Assembly (NCBI RefSeq): GCF_009017415.1
Contig: NC_092404.1
Span: 2,728,001 to 2,792,000, forward strand
Reading direction: 5' to 3'
From: Aspergillus flavus
Taxonomy: Eukaryota; Ascomycota; Eurotiomycetes; Eurotiales; Aspergillaceae
DNA length: 64,000 nucleotides
Shown here piece after piece: positions 23,058 through 35,136 of this stretch. A model generated the notes under the pieces. It had not been told where the DNA came from. It ran no database searches and worked only from the letters and a program-made list of their open reading frames with translations. The position numbers were made by a program, and so were the translations under genes. Each line of letters opens with the position of its first letter. The first letter of the stretch is position 1.

Positions 23058-24078
23058 TTAAAAGAGAGGGTTCTCCTTGGCCAACGCATCGTGCTCATCA
23101 ATATCCCTGTTGAAGATCCGTTAGTTACCGCAAGCCCAGTACTAGTATAGCAAATCACATACTTGGCTTCCCATGGATAGCAGATCCAAACATCGTCAGT
23201 TGTGACAGCAGCATGATAGCGACCGGATTCCATCATATCCGCAGGAAGTACCCCCTTCTTGGACTTGTTCTTGTTCTATTGCTGGATTAGTATCGAAGCC
23301 AACAAAAGAAGTCGATTGACTGTAAGAAAACCCAAGGATAACGTACATGAAGCACGAAGACAAAGAAATTCGTCTTTTCGCCTTCCCGTCCAAGCTGCTT
23401 TTGTGCCTGCTCAACATCCTTCTGAAGCTCGCGAACCGCATATTCCAAAGTGGTCCGAGTGTCGTCAACCTCATCCACAATGAGTATGTTCTTGCCAATA
23501 AGGTTTGCCATCTCCAAAGAACTAAGATCCAACCATTGTGTCCGAGTCACCTTGGTCCCAGGAACCTCCTCGGCGTCACCACGGCCCAGATCTTCGTAGA
23601 GAGATAGGCCGATGGCCTGAATGGGAATGTTGGGTTCACCAGCGCGCTTGAGGAAGGATCTGTTGAATGTCAGGTCAGACAGACGCCTCGAACAGGCAGT
23701 AAATTCAACTTAACATACCGAAGAATACGAGCAGGGACATATCCGCCACCGCCAATAGCAATCATAAGGTTAGGATGAAAGGTTGTCAGGATATTATCAG
23801 CCGAAGACTGGCACAGCTTGTGCACCTGGTAGAACAACGTATTAGCGGGTCAGGCTTTGAAGGATCGACGGGGTATCGACGTAGCGAAAATGGCCGCTCG
23901 CCTTCCAAAAGCCATCGACACCAGAAACATATCCAGTACACTTATAAACTGTATCATGGATAAATATAGCACCAAGATGTAGCTATTTTAGGACATCGAG
24001 GCAGATACACAACCGACTAGACAACCTGGAAGCAAAAGACCATACCTGGTTATAGGTGACATAAACTTTTTGCGACAT
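23058..24078 (-). CDS. HPT1: Purine (hypoxanthine-guanine/xanthine) phosphoribosyltransferase
   Basis: Five exons: 24046-24078, 23719-23825, 23347-23659, 23163-23275 and 23058-23106; 204 residues. The start MSQKVYVTYNQ|VHKLCQSSADN matches yeast Hpt1/Xpt1. The type I PRTase signature is NILIVDEVDDTRTTLEYA, and the substrate region includes IAIGGGGYVPARILR. The enzyme salvages hypoxanthine/guanine (or xanthine) with PRPP to nucleotides in the cytosol. The first intron is 220 nt, by far the longest in the window, while the rest are 56-71 nt. The tail YPWEAK|DIDEHDALAKENPLF is spliced from a small last exon. Base preference (hypoxanthine-guanine versus xanthine) cannot be settled by eye. Confidence 0.93.
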
Positions 24079-24735
24079 TTTGGCAGTGATGGCTTGTACC
24101 AAGTGTACAGGCGTAGTGTATCAATCAGAGATATCTGGTAAACAATCGAACAGACCGAGAATTGGTCGTGGATATTAAAGAAAATTTTAGTACTTATAAG
24201 ATTCCTGGCACACGAGGGGTAAAGAGGAGAGGGAAAAAAAAAAAAAAGAAAAAAAATTAAACCTGCGTCACAGTTTAACGTTCCCGCATCCACAGACATT
24301 GAAAAGGGTCCCATCGTCACGGGCGGTTATGTACACTTACTATATAGGGCTAGTGATAATCGATAATAGCCTATGAGAAAATGACCATCTCGGTTGGTCT
24401 ATTCTTCTTCTGGGCTAGCGCGCTAAATTTTAATACATACAGTACTACTCCACGCCAGGCAGTACGTACGTACTAAGGTACCTTCCGAAGTACTATTCTA
24501 AAGTTCAATTGATCCAGCTACTAGTAATAATAGGGAGTACAAGTACGACCGATGTACTTTGTGCGGCGCGTACCTTAATGTATCACATGTAGGAATTTAG
24601 CATGCTTGAAGTTGAACTTCAAAGTATGACAAGCTTATTCTTGGCGATGAAGAAACGATTCGCCCTTAGGTGATCTTGTAGCTGAGCTATAAACCGATAG
24701 GCCATGCTTATCTTCGTGGATATAAGCACGCAACC
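24079..24735. other. Spacer between TDT carrier 3' end and HPT1 start
   Basis: This 657-bp stretch contains an A-rich run (24234-24258) in the HPT1 5' flank and a TACGTACGTAC-like stretch near 24460. No gene is visible. Confidence 0.4.
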
Positions 24736-26353
24736 TCAAGCAGGACTATGATTGCCTGGAGATTCCGGCTTGATCTCATTGATCTCAAATCCACCCTCGT
24801 CTTTATCCTCACCTTTCTGTGGCCAGAGAATTTGGCGTAACGCGATGGCACGGATCATCATATAGCAAACGAATATGTACATTAGTATGAGGGGAACGAC
24901 CATAACACATCCAATAATTAGAATTGGCTTGCAGGAAAATGCGTGGCCAATAGCGAATGTCGCTGTGATCAGCGCCGTGTTTGGAAAAACAAATGAGAAC
25001 CATCCCATACTAAAGACCATCCGACCAGGCCCTATAGCTGACCAATGAGCAAAACTCGCTATGAAGAAGAAAAAAATAGCCAAGCTATGTATGGATCAGT
25101 CAACAGTTATATGGTAACAACAACCAGGTTGGTGGCGAAGTCTTACCCCCATAGCCACAAGGCAGCAAAGTTGACAACTACTCTTATAACCTCTGCGGCC
25201 AATGGTCCATTGTCCATGAAATCATCAGGAAAACACCTTTTAGCATTGGCAGCCATGTTCACGACTCCAGCTACTGTGAAAGCACTAGGGCCGATAGAAA
25301 CAAACATGCCGGGTCGAACGTTCTCCCTTGGGAGTTTTTGCGACATAAGTCTATATATGAAGGCGGAATACACCATCAGGGACACTAGAAAACCAACTCC
25401 CTGAATAGTTACGCCACCAATTATAATCGGCAATGAGCGGGAAGGTTCCAGCTTTGAGCTTAGGATACCAGCATGGGGACCGATTATCAGCAAAGGGTAT
25501 GCAGGAAATATCCAAATTGGTGTCATTTGGGCGATGGTGAAAGTCTGCGTTGACCACCTAGCTTATCATCAGGGTCTAGCACATAACATCATTTAGCCAA
25601 AATGATTAGACCTACAGCAGGAGATATATGCCGGCCGAGAATATGATAGCCAGACAGGCATCAATCCAGAATAATATCCCGACAACATGTGCAAGCCAAG
25701 GTCCTGTATTGTCTGGCCCGTATTGCGAAATATTTATCAGAATTGTTCCGAACGAAACTATCGAGGCTGGGACAAAAAGGGACTCTGTTGGATGCAAGAA
25801 TGATGCTTTGAATGTATAAGGATAATGATAAAACCGCATAACTAGCAGGCTCCATATTATGACATATAATAGGATATTGAATAGGAAGAAAATGACACCG
25901 ATTATCTGCAGACCTCGGAATCTATAGGGTACTAGTTTTTGGTAAGCAAGGTTACAGGCCCAAACCAAAGGTATGGCCGAACTTACTGGCATGCAGAACA
26001 TTGGCAATCCCGCCAGTTGCCATTGTCAATGTGAAAAATGCCCAGGTAAAGTGACGTATCCGTTGTTTCCAGCTGAGACTTACGGCCGAACAGTCGGTCT
26101 CGCTGTGAGGATGCACACCATTTACATTCGCGACAGCATCATCTTCAGGCTTGCGGCACGGGGTGCTATGCAATGCTTCCAGCGCCGAGGAATGAGCCTG
26201 GCGTGCCCAGGCCCCAGCGAACGGATAAAGCGAGTTACCATTCCTTTGCACTGCAATAAAACTCTCGGCATCCTCAATTGTGGGGGTACGGTAGCCATCG
26301 TTGCCGGGCTTCGGCATGTGTCTAGGATGTAGAAGCTCGATATTCATATTCAT
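24736..26353 (-). CDS. TDT-family carrier (C4-dicarboxylate/malate or sulfite exporter type)
   Basis: Exons 25987-26353, 25616-25931, 25147-25557 and 24736-25084 give 480 residues; introns 55, 58 and 62 nt. A hydrophilic N-tail of about 95 residues precedes ten hydrophobic segments. Family strings include FTWAFFTLTMATGGIANVLHA|IPYRFRGL, FFLFNILLYVIIW, ASFLHPTESLFVPA and IWIFPAYPLLIIGPHAG, as in Mae1, Ssu1 and the plant SLAC1 channels (voltage-dependent anion channel superfamily). The likely site is the plasma membrane. The substrate could be malate, another dicarboxylate or sulfite; I cannot choose. Two in-frame ATGs occur close together (26353 and 26347). The last 40 residues are acidic and cytosolic in type. 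Confidence 0.9.
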
Positions 26354-29147
26354 CCACAAGCCTCACTATGTCTAGGCCACTATTTGTAGCAAGGAGGTTC
26401 TGCGGCCTTTCTCCTTTCCCCTCCACTTTACCTGTACTCAACTTAAGTAGCAAGCCTCGTCGCACCTCCCACTAAGGTGAGGTTACCGCAGTGGACCTCT
26501 ACCCTATAACGAGGGAGAAGAAATCACTCAGGGGCACGGAATAAGAGATCTCAAGCTCAAGCGAAGAGATAGAGAATCTCATACAGGTTAGGATGAGACA
26601 TACGAGGGGAATAGATGAATAACAAACAATCCCGTTCAACAACTGCGAGTTTTGTACAATTTAAACTCGACGACAATGACTGCTCGCTCATGCCTTGCGT
26701 GTTGTAAGAAGGGAAAAAGTGACAGTATAATGAGTATACTCTGATGGCTTTGGCTTTACGTAGTCACCTGTTAACTATAACAAGGAATTGAAACTTCGGG
26801 TAATACGTAGCGAGCATACCTGCAACCAGTGTAAGAGCATGGGGTGAGAATAGCGGGGTTCTACTAGTAGCCAAGTAGGTATGCTGATCTTTGGGCCCAG
26901 CGGCTCTAGATAAAAAGGAAAGCACAGATGGATTCAATGGAATGTTGCCTCCCCTAATCCAAAGAGAGAAAATCTGTGGCCGCTGGGGTTTGAGTATCAC
27001 ACATCCGTTTGGCTTTCTCGGGTATCGGCACCAATTCTTTGATAGGGGATTGTTTATGGCCAATCATCATGCAACTTCAGGATGGAGTTACAGTGCAGCC
27101 GAGCACCCGAAAATACATCTGGGTACTCCATCCACTACTCTGTATGGAGTATGGACTTGAGAAGGTACCGAGTACGGATTTTCAATTTGTGATTTAAATG
27201 GGTGTTTGTCTAACATCGTGAGAAATGCTGGACAGTTAAAGGTACACTTACTACGTAGAAAAGCTAAATAGGAGATGAATGGGACGCGTAAAGTAGACCT
27301 ATGAGTGTATTATAGGAAGCTATGCAGTAGTAGATACTCTAGCTTGCTCTAAAAATTACTTGACTTCCATGTTAAGGTGCCTTTCAAAACCGCCATAGAG
27401 CATATTTCTAGTTCCAATCTATAGCTATTCAACCCCTCACACCGTCTCGCGTTTATCGAGGAACTATGAATGTAGTGTTATCTCCATCCTTCTCGTTATC
27501 ATATTATTTGATTTTTATCTTTTATTTTTCGCTTTTTGATCAGTTCCCATCTGAAGTAAACCGGACGTCAACAGAAGAGTCTGACAAGTGAAAAGGGATG
27601 TGGAAAGACAAGGAAACCAACCTTGAAGGTTACTTCCCGTAACCGGATACATACAATGTGCTGTGGCGAAAGCCTGGGGGGAGCGTTTGAATGGCCAGAG
27701 TAGTGCGTCATATTACTCCGGAGCATTTCTGTTTCTCTACACTAGATTGAACTGGTAGGTAGTAGAGACGTCCACCCAGAAGCTCGTTTGGCAGCAATGC
27801 AGTTAAGAGCGACTTTCATCTTTTCATTGTCTTTGTCCATGCAAGATTTTCTTTCAGAAGCCAAGCGCTTTCGGCCAAGACCACAAAGGGACCAGGTTGA
27901 CTGGTGGCAGCTGATTTTTCTTGGATATACTTAAAAGAAAATGTCATTCTTGACTACTAGGGTACAATAATGTCTTTCTGAGTGCCTCGGAGACTTTAGG
28001 ATGATTTAGTGTTCTGCAATAAGGTCATATTGCCTGTACGCTATACCCTGGTCACTACCCAACCAATGGAGAGCGAATTACTGAAAAAGGGTTAAGCGTT
28101 GCTATTCAGGAAAAGCGTCTCCTTTCGGATTCTTCATCCTCGCTGCTTGCTGCTTCGTATCACGGTTGTGACGTCTTTATAAAGTCTTTTACCATCACCA
28201 CGTCACCTTATCTCTGGTTTCATTCTCTCTGATCTAGTAATAAAGTCCCAGCTTATCGCCTCAACCCCTCGGCCACATTGGCGGCTAGTATTTCTCTTTC
28301 AAAATCAATATAAACCAACAGCCTGATGGTCCATCGATAGGAGGCATTTGTCTACGGAGTACGGAGTGATTCCGCCATATATCACCATAAAGTACGGAGT
28401 AAGATTTGAAAACTGTACTCCGTGGCCGATTTTCTACTCCATACCATTGCTGGTATGACCGTTTTTTTGTATGGGGTGTACAATACCTTACAACTTATTC
28501 TGTCATACTCATTAGATCATCAAAGTAATAGAAGCATGGATACTACCCACGAGCAGTATATATACTATCATGTATCTCGTGTTTTACCTTATTTATAACA
28601 TAGTAGTATACCATTGTGGTCTAACACTCCTTTGCGCCCCAGGTAGGAGAGGCTACTAGTGCTATAAGGTATTCGTTGAAGGCTTGAACAGCGATCACTA
28701 GCATTTATCCAGCCTGTCCCGCCCTCCGTACGGAAAGGATGTATGTATGGATTGTTAAAGGACGGCGTATAGCATCAGTTACACAGTACTTGTTCAGAAG
28801 TGGGCCGTGCCGAGAGAAAAGAGCAGCAGGAAGATATTTAGTAAGAAGCCGAAGAGGCCTTGAAGGGGCTTCAGGAGTACACGCATGGAGGTACTACAAA
28901 CGATAAGGCATGCTGTCTCCAGCTAGGTTCAGAAGTACCTACTAAGTATTCTGTGCCAGAAAGTGGACGGTTGAGGTCAATTTCACAAGCGGGTTAGATT
29001 GCCGAGGCCCGGTGTAGCCAATGAGAAGAAACCATTCGCCTCCATAGATCATCGTGGGATACGCAAGGAAGACCAAATTTTCATCATGTAAACCAGGCTT
29101 ATTTGCCTATACTGCCTCCACAGGCCTCAATTGACTGCTTAGGAGTT
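26354..29147. other. 2.8 kb gene-poor AT-rich stretch
   Basis: This is the largest gene-free gap. Short frames at 26764-27160 overlap on both strands and have no family look, so I do not call them genes. Exact TACGGAGTA copies lie at 28353-28361 and 28393-28401, with near copies around 28414 and 28724. The gap separates the TDT carrier from a decayed dehydrogenase, which would fit loss of former genes, but I see no recognisable remains. Confidence 0.5.
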
Positions 29148-30364
29148 ATGGTAAGTATCGGAGACAAGCGGAGCTCCGTCCTGATCACAGGGTAAGTCAC
29201 AACAAGTGACCCTGCACCAAATGCTGTGGTGTAAACAGCACATATCACATTGGCAGTAGCGATACCTTTGAACTTCTTGTTACTTATTATACAGTTGCTC
29301 CCCTGGTGGGATAGGAAATGCGCTTGCGCGGGAATTTCATTAGCGAGGCCTTCGTGTGTTTGCGACAGCGCGAGATACGGGAGCACTGCAGAGTTTGGCA
29401 GCCCTCGGGATCGAAACATTGAGTCTCGTAGCAGATGACAAAAGGAGTGTCCAGTGATGCTATGCAGAGGTTCGAGAAAGGCTTGGAGAGAAAGGACTGG
29501 ATTATCTGGTCAACAATGCGTCAGTTCACATCAACTATAGCGAGAACAGGGGCTGGTCCGGATCTCTAGGGGCCGAAGTACGTCTGTTTAAGATCTGCTT
29601 GCGCGCCGTCCAAGAAGAGGGAAATGGCTCATATATCATAGATTATACTGTTCCTGCCATGGAAGTAGACCTCGCGGAGGCTCGTGCAACCTTCGAAACG
29701 AATTTCTTTGCGGGCATCAACATGTGCCAAACATTCCTCCCGCTACTCAAGAAAGCCCAGGGTACTATCATACAGATTGGCTCTGTCGCAGGGGTAAACT
29801 TATGCAATATATAGCTTCAACAGAAAATGAAGCTAATCCTGTCTAGGTCATCCACTATGTGTTTGGATCAGTGTACAATGCCTCGAAGGCCGCGTTGCAT
29901 TCGTTCAGTGATACTCTTAGAGTGAAACTAGCTCCCTTCGGGTGCGTAACCAGCTCATCCCCCTAGACATTTTAGCTGGCAATAACCTAGGTAGTGTAAA
30001 TGTCCCGACCATTGTCACTGGGGGTGTGCAATCTCGCATTGCTCGTGTTAAACGTACCTTAGCGCCGAATTCACTCTACGCCCCCATTGAAGATGAGTAT
30101 AATCGTCGTGTGATACACAGCCAGGACGGTGCAATGTCACACACCGCATATGCAAGGAGTGTTGTCACACAGATCTTGTATGGGATAACACCGTTGCGCT
30201 GGTTGTGGCCATGGGCTAAAGGCCGTAAGAGCTGGATATGGGAAGGCAACAAGAGCTGGTTGATTTGGTTCCTCTCTGGAGGCTGGGCTTGGACTGGCAT
30301 TTTCCATCACGCCATGACGAGGATGTTCAAGCTTTATAAGCTGAAAAAGATGGGCGGGAAATAA
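29148..30364 (+). pseudogene. Decayed short-chain dehydrogenase/reductase (Ayr1-like)
   Basis: The exon at 29148-29191 ends ...SVLITG and splices (intron 29192-29294) into CSPGGIGNALAREF, giving a TGxxxGIG cofactor site. In the same frame TAG stands at 29341-29343 and TGA at 29455-29457, both inside otherwise conserved text (RGLRVFATARDTGALQSLAA; CYAEVRERLGEKGLDYLVNN). The YxxxK catalytic motif YNASK survives near 29873-29887. After PFG the frame is lost and resumes one register off (TIVTGGVQSRIARVKRTL). A stretch of about 120 nt between LVNNA and YTVPAMEVD is extra or intronic. Intact relatives resemble 1-acyl-DHAP reductase (Ayr1), which acts in lipid metabolism on lipid droplets and ER. 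The C-terminal 140 codons remain open. Confidence 0.85.
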
Positions 30365-31064
30365 GGAAACCAAAGATATTCCACTTACTTTCTGCCACGG
30401 CTTCCTTTTCACTTGTTTAATAACATATTCACGTCGAAGACTACATTTTTTCTAGACAATAACAATATCATACGGAGCTACCTTGTGCCCACCTTGATAG
30501 TACTCATACATTGATTTCATGTTGCTAACTAATGTGGCTAACTAATACTTTGTTTTTAGTTGTTGCTTATAGCCGTTTAAAGTATTTGCCGGTTAATAAA
30601 AAAATGCTGACCTGCTGTAGCAGATATGACTATGATGATGAGATTAAAAAGGCATGCTCATCATTCGTGCACAGATACGCATTGGCTATTGCTGTGTGTT
30701 GCTCATCCTTTAATTGAATTTGGCAGTATTCTCCCAATTGCCAGTGTATTCCCGTATGCCACAGTACCCGAGTCCAAAGAAATAGCGTCGAGCATCGTTC
30801 CGTGATATTCGCGTCCCGACCCGATTAGTCATCCCGAGACGCAAAGCTGGTTGGCTTATCAGGTGACCCCGATCCTACCGTACTCAAGGCAAAAGACAGT
30901 ATCATCCCGAGGAGTGCGGCCGTGAAAAAGAAAGCTGTTCCCCCATCAGCCCCTAACACCACCTGGCAAAACGCCGCTATTCAGGACTTTACTAGTCATT
31001 TCCTCCGTTCTTACCCTTCAACGAGCTTCTCTTGAACCCTCTCCCCTCTTTATTCACTTTCACC
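30365..31064. other. Spacer upstream of LSC2
   Basis: About 700 bp. The last 60 bases before the LSC2 start are CT-rich, typical of a strongly expressed fungal gene. No gene seen. Confidence 0.4.
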
Positions 31065-32873
31065 ATGTTCAAGCTCGCCCGCAGCAGGCCAATCGCGGCA
31101 GCTTTTAGAGCTGCGACGGTGAGATTCCTTAGTTTCGCCCAGACTTTCGAGTCCTACAACAGCACATTAATTGATATTGGACTTGCTCACAGGAGTCTTC
31201 CGTTCAATCTCGCATTTGCCAGCAACAGAGAAACCTGTCGATCCATGAACATTTGTCCGCGAAGCTCCTCAAGTCGGTACGAACAACCGGATGCCTTGGA
31301 TTTCCCCCCCCCTCCGTCTCGCAGAACTAACCGATCGGATACACAGTATGGTGTAGGAATGCCCAAGGGCGAGGTCGCTTACTCTGCGGAGGAAGCCGAA
31401 GCTGTTGCCAAGTCCCTTGGTATGGTTTAATCCTTCGTCCTTATAGATCGCGGTTTGCTAAGACACAGGGTGGCAGGCAATGATGACATGGTCATCAAGG
31501 CTCAAGTTCTTGCTGGTGGTCGCGGTAAGGGTAGTTTTGATAATGGTCTCAAGGGCGGTGTACGCGTTATCTACTCGTGAGTTTGGCCCAGTTCTTAGGT
31601 GTGTCTGTTTGATTCCTGGTATCTGACACAGAATATCTCCCTAGACCTACCGAAGCCAAGATGTTCGCTGGCCAAATGATCGGACACAAACTCATTACGA
31701 AGCAGACCGGTGCTGCCGGCCGTCTTTGTAATGCTGTGTATATCTGCGAGCGCAAGTTCGCTCGCCGTGAGTTCTACCTAGCCGTTCTCATGGATCGCCA
31801 GTCACAGAGCCCCGTCATTGTCGCCTCCTCACAAGGCGGTATGGACATTGAGGCCGTTGCCAAGGAAACCCCCGAAGCTATCATCACCACTCCCATCGAC
31901 ATTAAGGTCGGTGTTACTGATGAGATTGCTGGCAAGATTGCTACTGAGCTCGGTTTCTCCGAGCAGTGCATCCCGGAGGCTAAGGACACTATTCAAAAGC
32001 TTTACAAGGTCTTCATGGAGAAGGATGCTACTCAGATCGAGATCAACCCTCTGTCAGAGACCTCCGACCACCAGGTTATGGCCATGGATGCCAAGTTGGG
32101 CTTTGATGACAACGCAGACTTCAGACAAAAGGAAGTGTTCTCGTGGAGAGACACCACCCAAGAAGACGCTGATGAGGTCAAGGCTGCTGAGTATGCTTTT
32201 TGCTATAACCTACGCATGAACTTTGATGTGTGCTAATCAGTGCGACAGGCACGGATTGAACTTCATCAAACTCGATGGTGATATCGGCTGCTTGGGTAAG
32301 AACGGCAATGGGTTGCTCGTCTCTTCTATGCTAATTACAGATCTAGTTAACGGTGCTGGTCTCGCCATGGCTACTATGGATATCATCAAGCTTAACGGTG
32401 GTAACCCCGCCAACTTCCTCGATGTTGGTGGTGGTGCCACCCCTGCTGCCATCAAGTCTGCTTTCGAGCTTATTACCAGCGATCCCAAGGTGTCGGCCAT
32501 CTTTGTCAACATCTTTGGCGGTATTGTTCGCTGTGACGCCATCGCTCAGGGCTTGATCAATGTTGTGAACGAGATGGGACTGCGCACTCCTATTGTTGCG
32601 CGTTTGCAGGGTACCAACATGGAGCAGGCTCATAAACTGGTATGCATGCAATCCCGAGCCTATTTTTTCCCCCCTTTCCTCCCTCTTCTTGTCTCTTCTT
32701 TTTGCGGTAGCTTCCACATAGACTAATACTTCTCATAGCTGAACGAGTCTGGTCTGAAGATCTTTTCCATTGAGGACCTTCAGAATGCCGCTGAGAAATC
32801 TGTTCAATTCTCGAAAGTTGTAAAGATGGCCCGTGAAATCGACGTGGGTGTTGAGTTTACTCTTGGTATCTAA
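31065..32873 (+). CDS. LSC2: Succinyl-CoA ligase beta subunit, mitochondrial
   Basis: Eight exons: 31065-31118, 31193-31276, 31347-31419, 31477-31576, 31645-32190, 32249-32295, 32347-32639 and 32739-32873; 443 residues. The enzyme converts succinyl-CoA to succinate with formation of ATP (or GTP) in the TCA cycle, in the matrix. The N-terminus [18 protein letters not shown] is a clear presequence; the mature protein starts near [22 protein letters not shown]. The ATP-grasp part shows [14 protein letters not shown], and the ligase part shows [20 protein letters not shown] and [15 protein letters not shown]. The end reads VGVEFTLGI. Codon use is C-biased in third position relative to neighbours, fitting high expression. 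All seven introns (51-99 nt) are in phase. Confidence 0.96.
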
Positions 32874-33440
32874 GCTCTGCGTCGTGTTAAAAACTTTACA
32901 ATTTTCTTCACATGTAGGTGTTCCGCTCTGAATTTGCATTTTATTGCTTTATATGGGAGAGGGGAAATCATCAGTCAAGGTGCTTACTCGATTATGCGAA
33001 GAGAGCAAGCAGTCATTCAAAGATGATTCGGCGATCATGCGGATTAAGTCTGTATGCTAACTGGATTTTCTGCACAGCAGATGGGCTGCTGAACCTGGGT
33101 AATGAGGAGGTCTATTTGTGAAGGACTGATATCAGGTATTCAGGAGAGAGTCGTGGGAGGCATTTTTATAGAGCATTCATTGATGGTCCTGTATATCGTC
33201 TATTTCCAGATTTCTTTTCCTTTGTTAATGTATTCATTACTCATTTAGCTCGAGACGTTCTCACCCTTTTGGGAAGCACTGGATCTTTGACGCTAATTAT
33301 GTAGGCAAGGCTGTACATTTGTAATGTAACTTTGGAGAATTTGTCTACTTGTAAGGCACGATGACAAATTAGGTGTCTGGGAACAAAAAGCCAAGCAGCA
33401 ATCTAGCAGGCTTGTCGGTTTTGTAGTGTTCTCAGCTCCT
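32874..33440. other. Convergent spacer, LSC2 / F-box gene
   Basis: About 570 bp holding both 3' UTRs by position. No feature recognised. Confidence 0.4.
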
Positions 33441-35136
33441 TCATAATGGAACTGCGCTTGATAGACTTAGGTTTTCGTTAAAACACCAAACTTTCAGTCC
33501 GTTCTGATCAACCATTAAAATGAAGTCACGATCTCCTCTAAGCGTGAAATTAGTCCCATGCGAATAGACCCTGTTTGACGCCTCCCTAGGTAACTGAGGA
33601 TTGATCCTCCTGGCAGGGCGCAGGGCGATTCTGGCATCTGGATTGGAAATCCAGATCTCGGGTCTACCATTGTCGTTCTTGACATAGTAAATGATGTTAC
33701 TATCAACAAGTGTCATGCATAAAGGGATGAATGGCGTGTTTTCTGCAGACACAACATTTACACTGACCCTGCCAGTTCCTTTATTGTAAGTAATAGCGGC
33801 AATATCACCGGGCGTTTCTGCTAGATAACCACCTCGCCTGAATGTTAAGATCCCCATTGCGTTTCCCAATGCTAAGGACAAAGAGTCATCTATCTCCACA
33901 TGCCAAGCTGGGTCTGCAAATGAGCTTAGTGCCACGGTGCAAGATGGGGACCGAATAGCAACAGTGTCCTTGAATGGATATTTATTGACACGCAATTGCG
34001 CATACATGGCGGGACAACAGCGGATGTGCATGGGAGTATCAGGATCCATAGTTTTCTCGAGGTGAACTGTGATCAAAGTCCTTGAAGTAGGGTCCACGTC
34101 TAAATGTGCTATTTTGTTCGCGGTATTAAACGTATGAGTAACGCGACAGTCAAGCTGCCAGTGTATAATACTGTCTGGTCCGCTGGCTGTTATGCCACTG
34201 AATGCCATGGCGACATTCACACCGCGAACAACGAAGTATTTCCAGTTTAACGATGGCAACCGGAAATACGCCGAATCGTTGGTTTGGATGCTCCAGACAT
34301 GACAGAATCTGGACCTGCAGCATCAGCCAACATATGTCAAAGATGAGGCACAATTCGGTTGGATCTATGCTTACCCGTGCAGTGTTATTGCTGCTACAAT
34401 AGATTCAGAAATTCGTAGTGCAGTGAATGTATCTCGGTTTTCGGTGCAGAAACTCTGCGTCGTATTCGAGTGGAGGTTATGGACATAGACTATCGCATCT
34501 TCAATCCATCCATAGTTCCCATGCGAAAAGTCAAGACCAACTAAGCCTGTCGCATTTGGTATTGGAGAATACGGTCGGTTAAGGACTTTAGAGATCGGTT
34601 GTCCACGTTCCAGACGAACACGCTGCTTGGCATATTGTGTAAATGCATCTGGAGATTCCAGCGCAATGGATCTGCTGTTGTGTCCGACATACTGATGGCA
34701 CACAGCATCGCGGAATAGCCTAGAGGATAGAAGACAATTCCATCGTCTGGAGACCTACAATACAATGTTAGTCCGGGGAGATGAGTTACTAAATATACGT
34801 CAAAATAGACATACTCTTCGGAAAATGTGGATTTCTGATAAATCTAAATGCCTGGAAATTTGTACAGCGACCTCGGTAGGTAAAGTGCCCAGGATGTCCT
34901 TTTGAAAGGAAACTTGGTTCATGCGATCACGCACCTCACGCCATTCATAAGGGTGCATCTGCTCCAGGAGAAGATGGTACCTATGGTGGCAATAATTAGC
35001 TATGTCTACTAGAGTACGATTAAGAAGCGATCCTCGTTATTTCTCCTTTCTTTTGTTTTACATACAAAGCTCGGCGAGCAGAGGTAGACTTTAAATCCTT
35101 GAACCGGGTGAGGATATCGAGTACTGCGGGATCCAT
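33441..35136 (-). CDS. F-box protein, fungal type
   Basis: Exons 35066-35136, 34815-34980, 34375-34754 and 33441-34314; introns 85, 60 and 60 nt; 496 residues. The F-box spans the second intron: ILGTLPTEVAVQISRHLDLSEIHIFRR|VSRRWNCLLSSRLFRD, matching the Skp1-binding consensus (LP.E...I..yL...d...l..VS+.W). The rest is a beta-rich C-terminal half with no named domain, as in many filamentous-fungal F-box proteins; a short repeat like VRVLxxxRPY is not evident. By family it would be the substrate-recognition part of an SCF ubiquitin ligase, but the substrate is unknown. Start MDPAVLDILTRF is the first ATG in the leading exon. Confidence 0.85.

Noticed and set aside
26764..27160. Overlapping open frames on both strands in the gene-poor gap
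   Set aside because: About 90-100 codons each, no domain text, no splice partners; composition looks random.
34371..34765. Alternative frames over the F-box gene exon 3
   Set aside because: The spliced minus-strand model gives continuous F-box text; the others are shadows.
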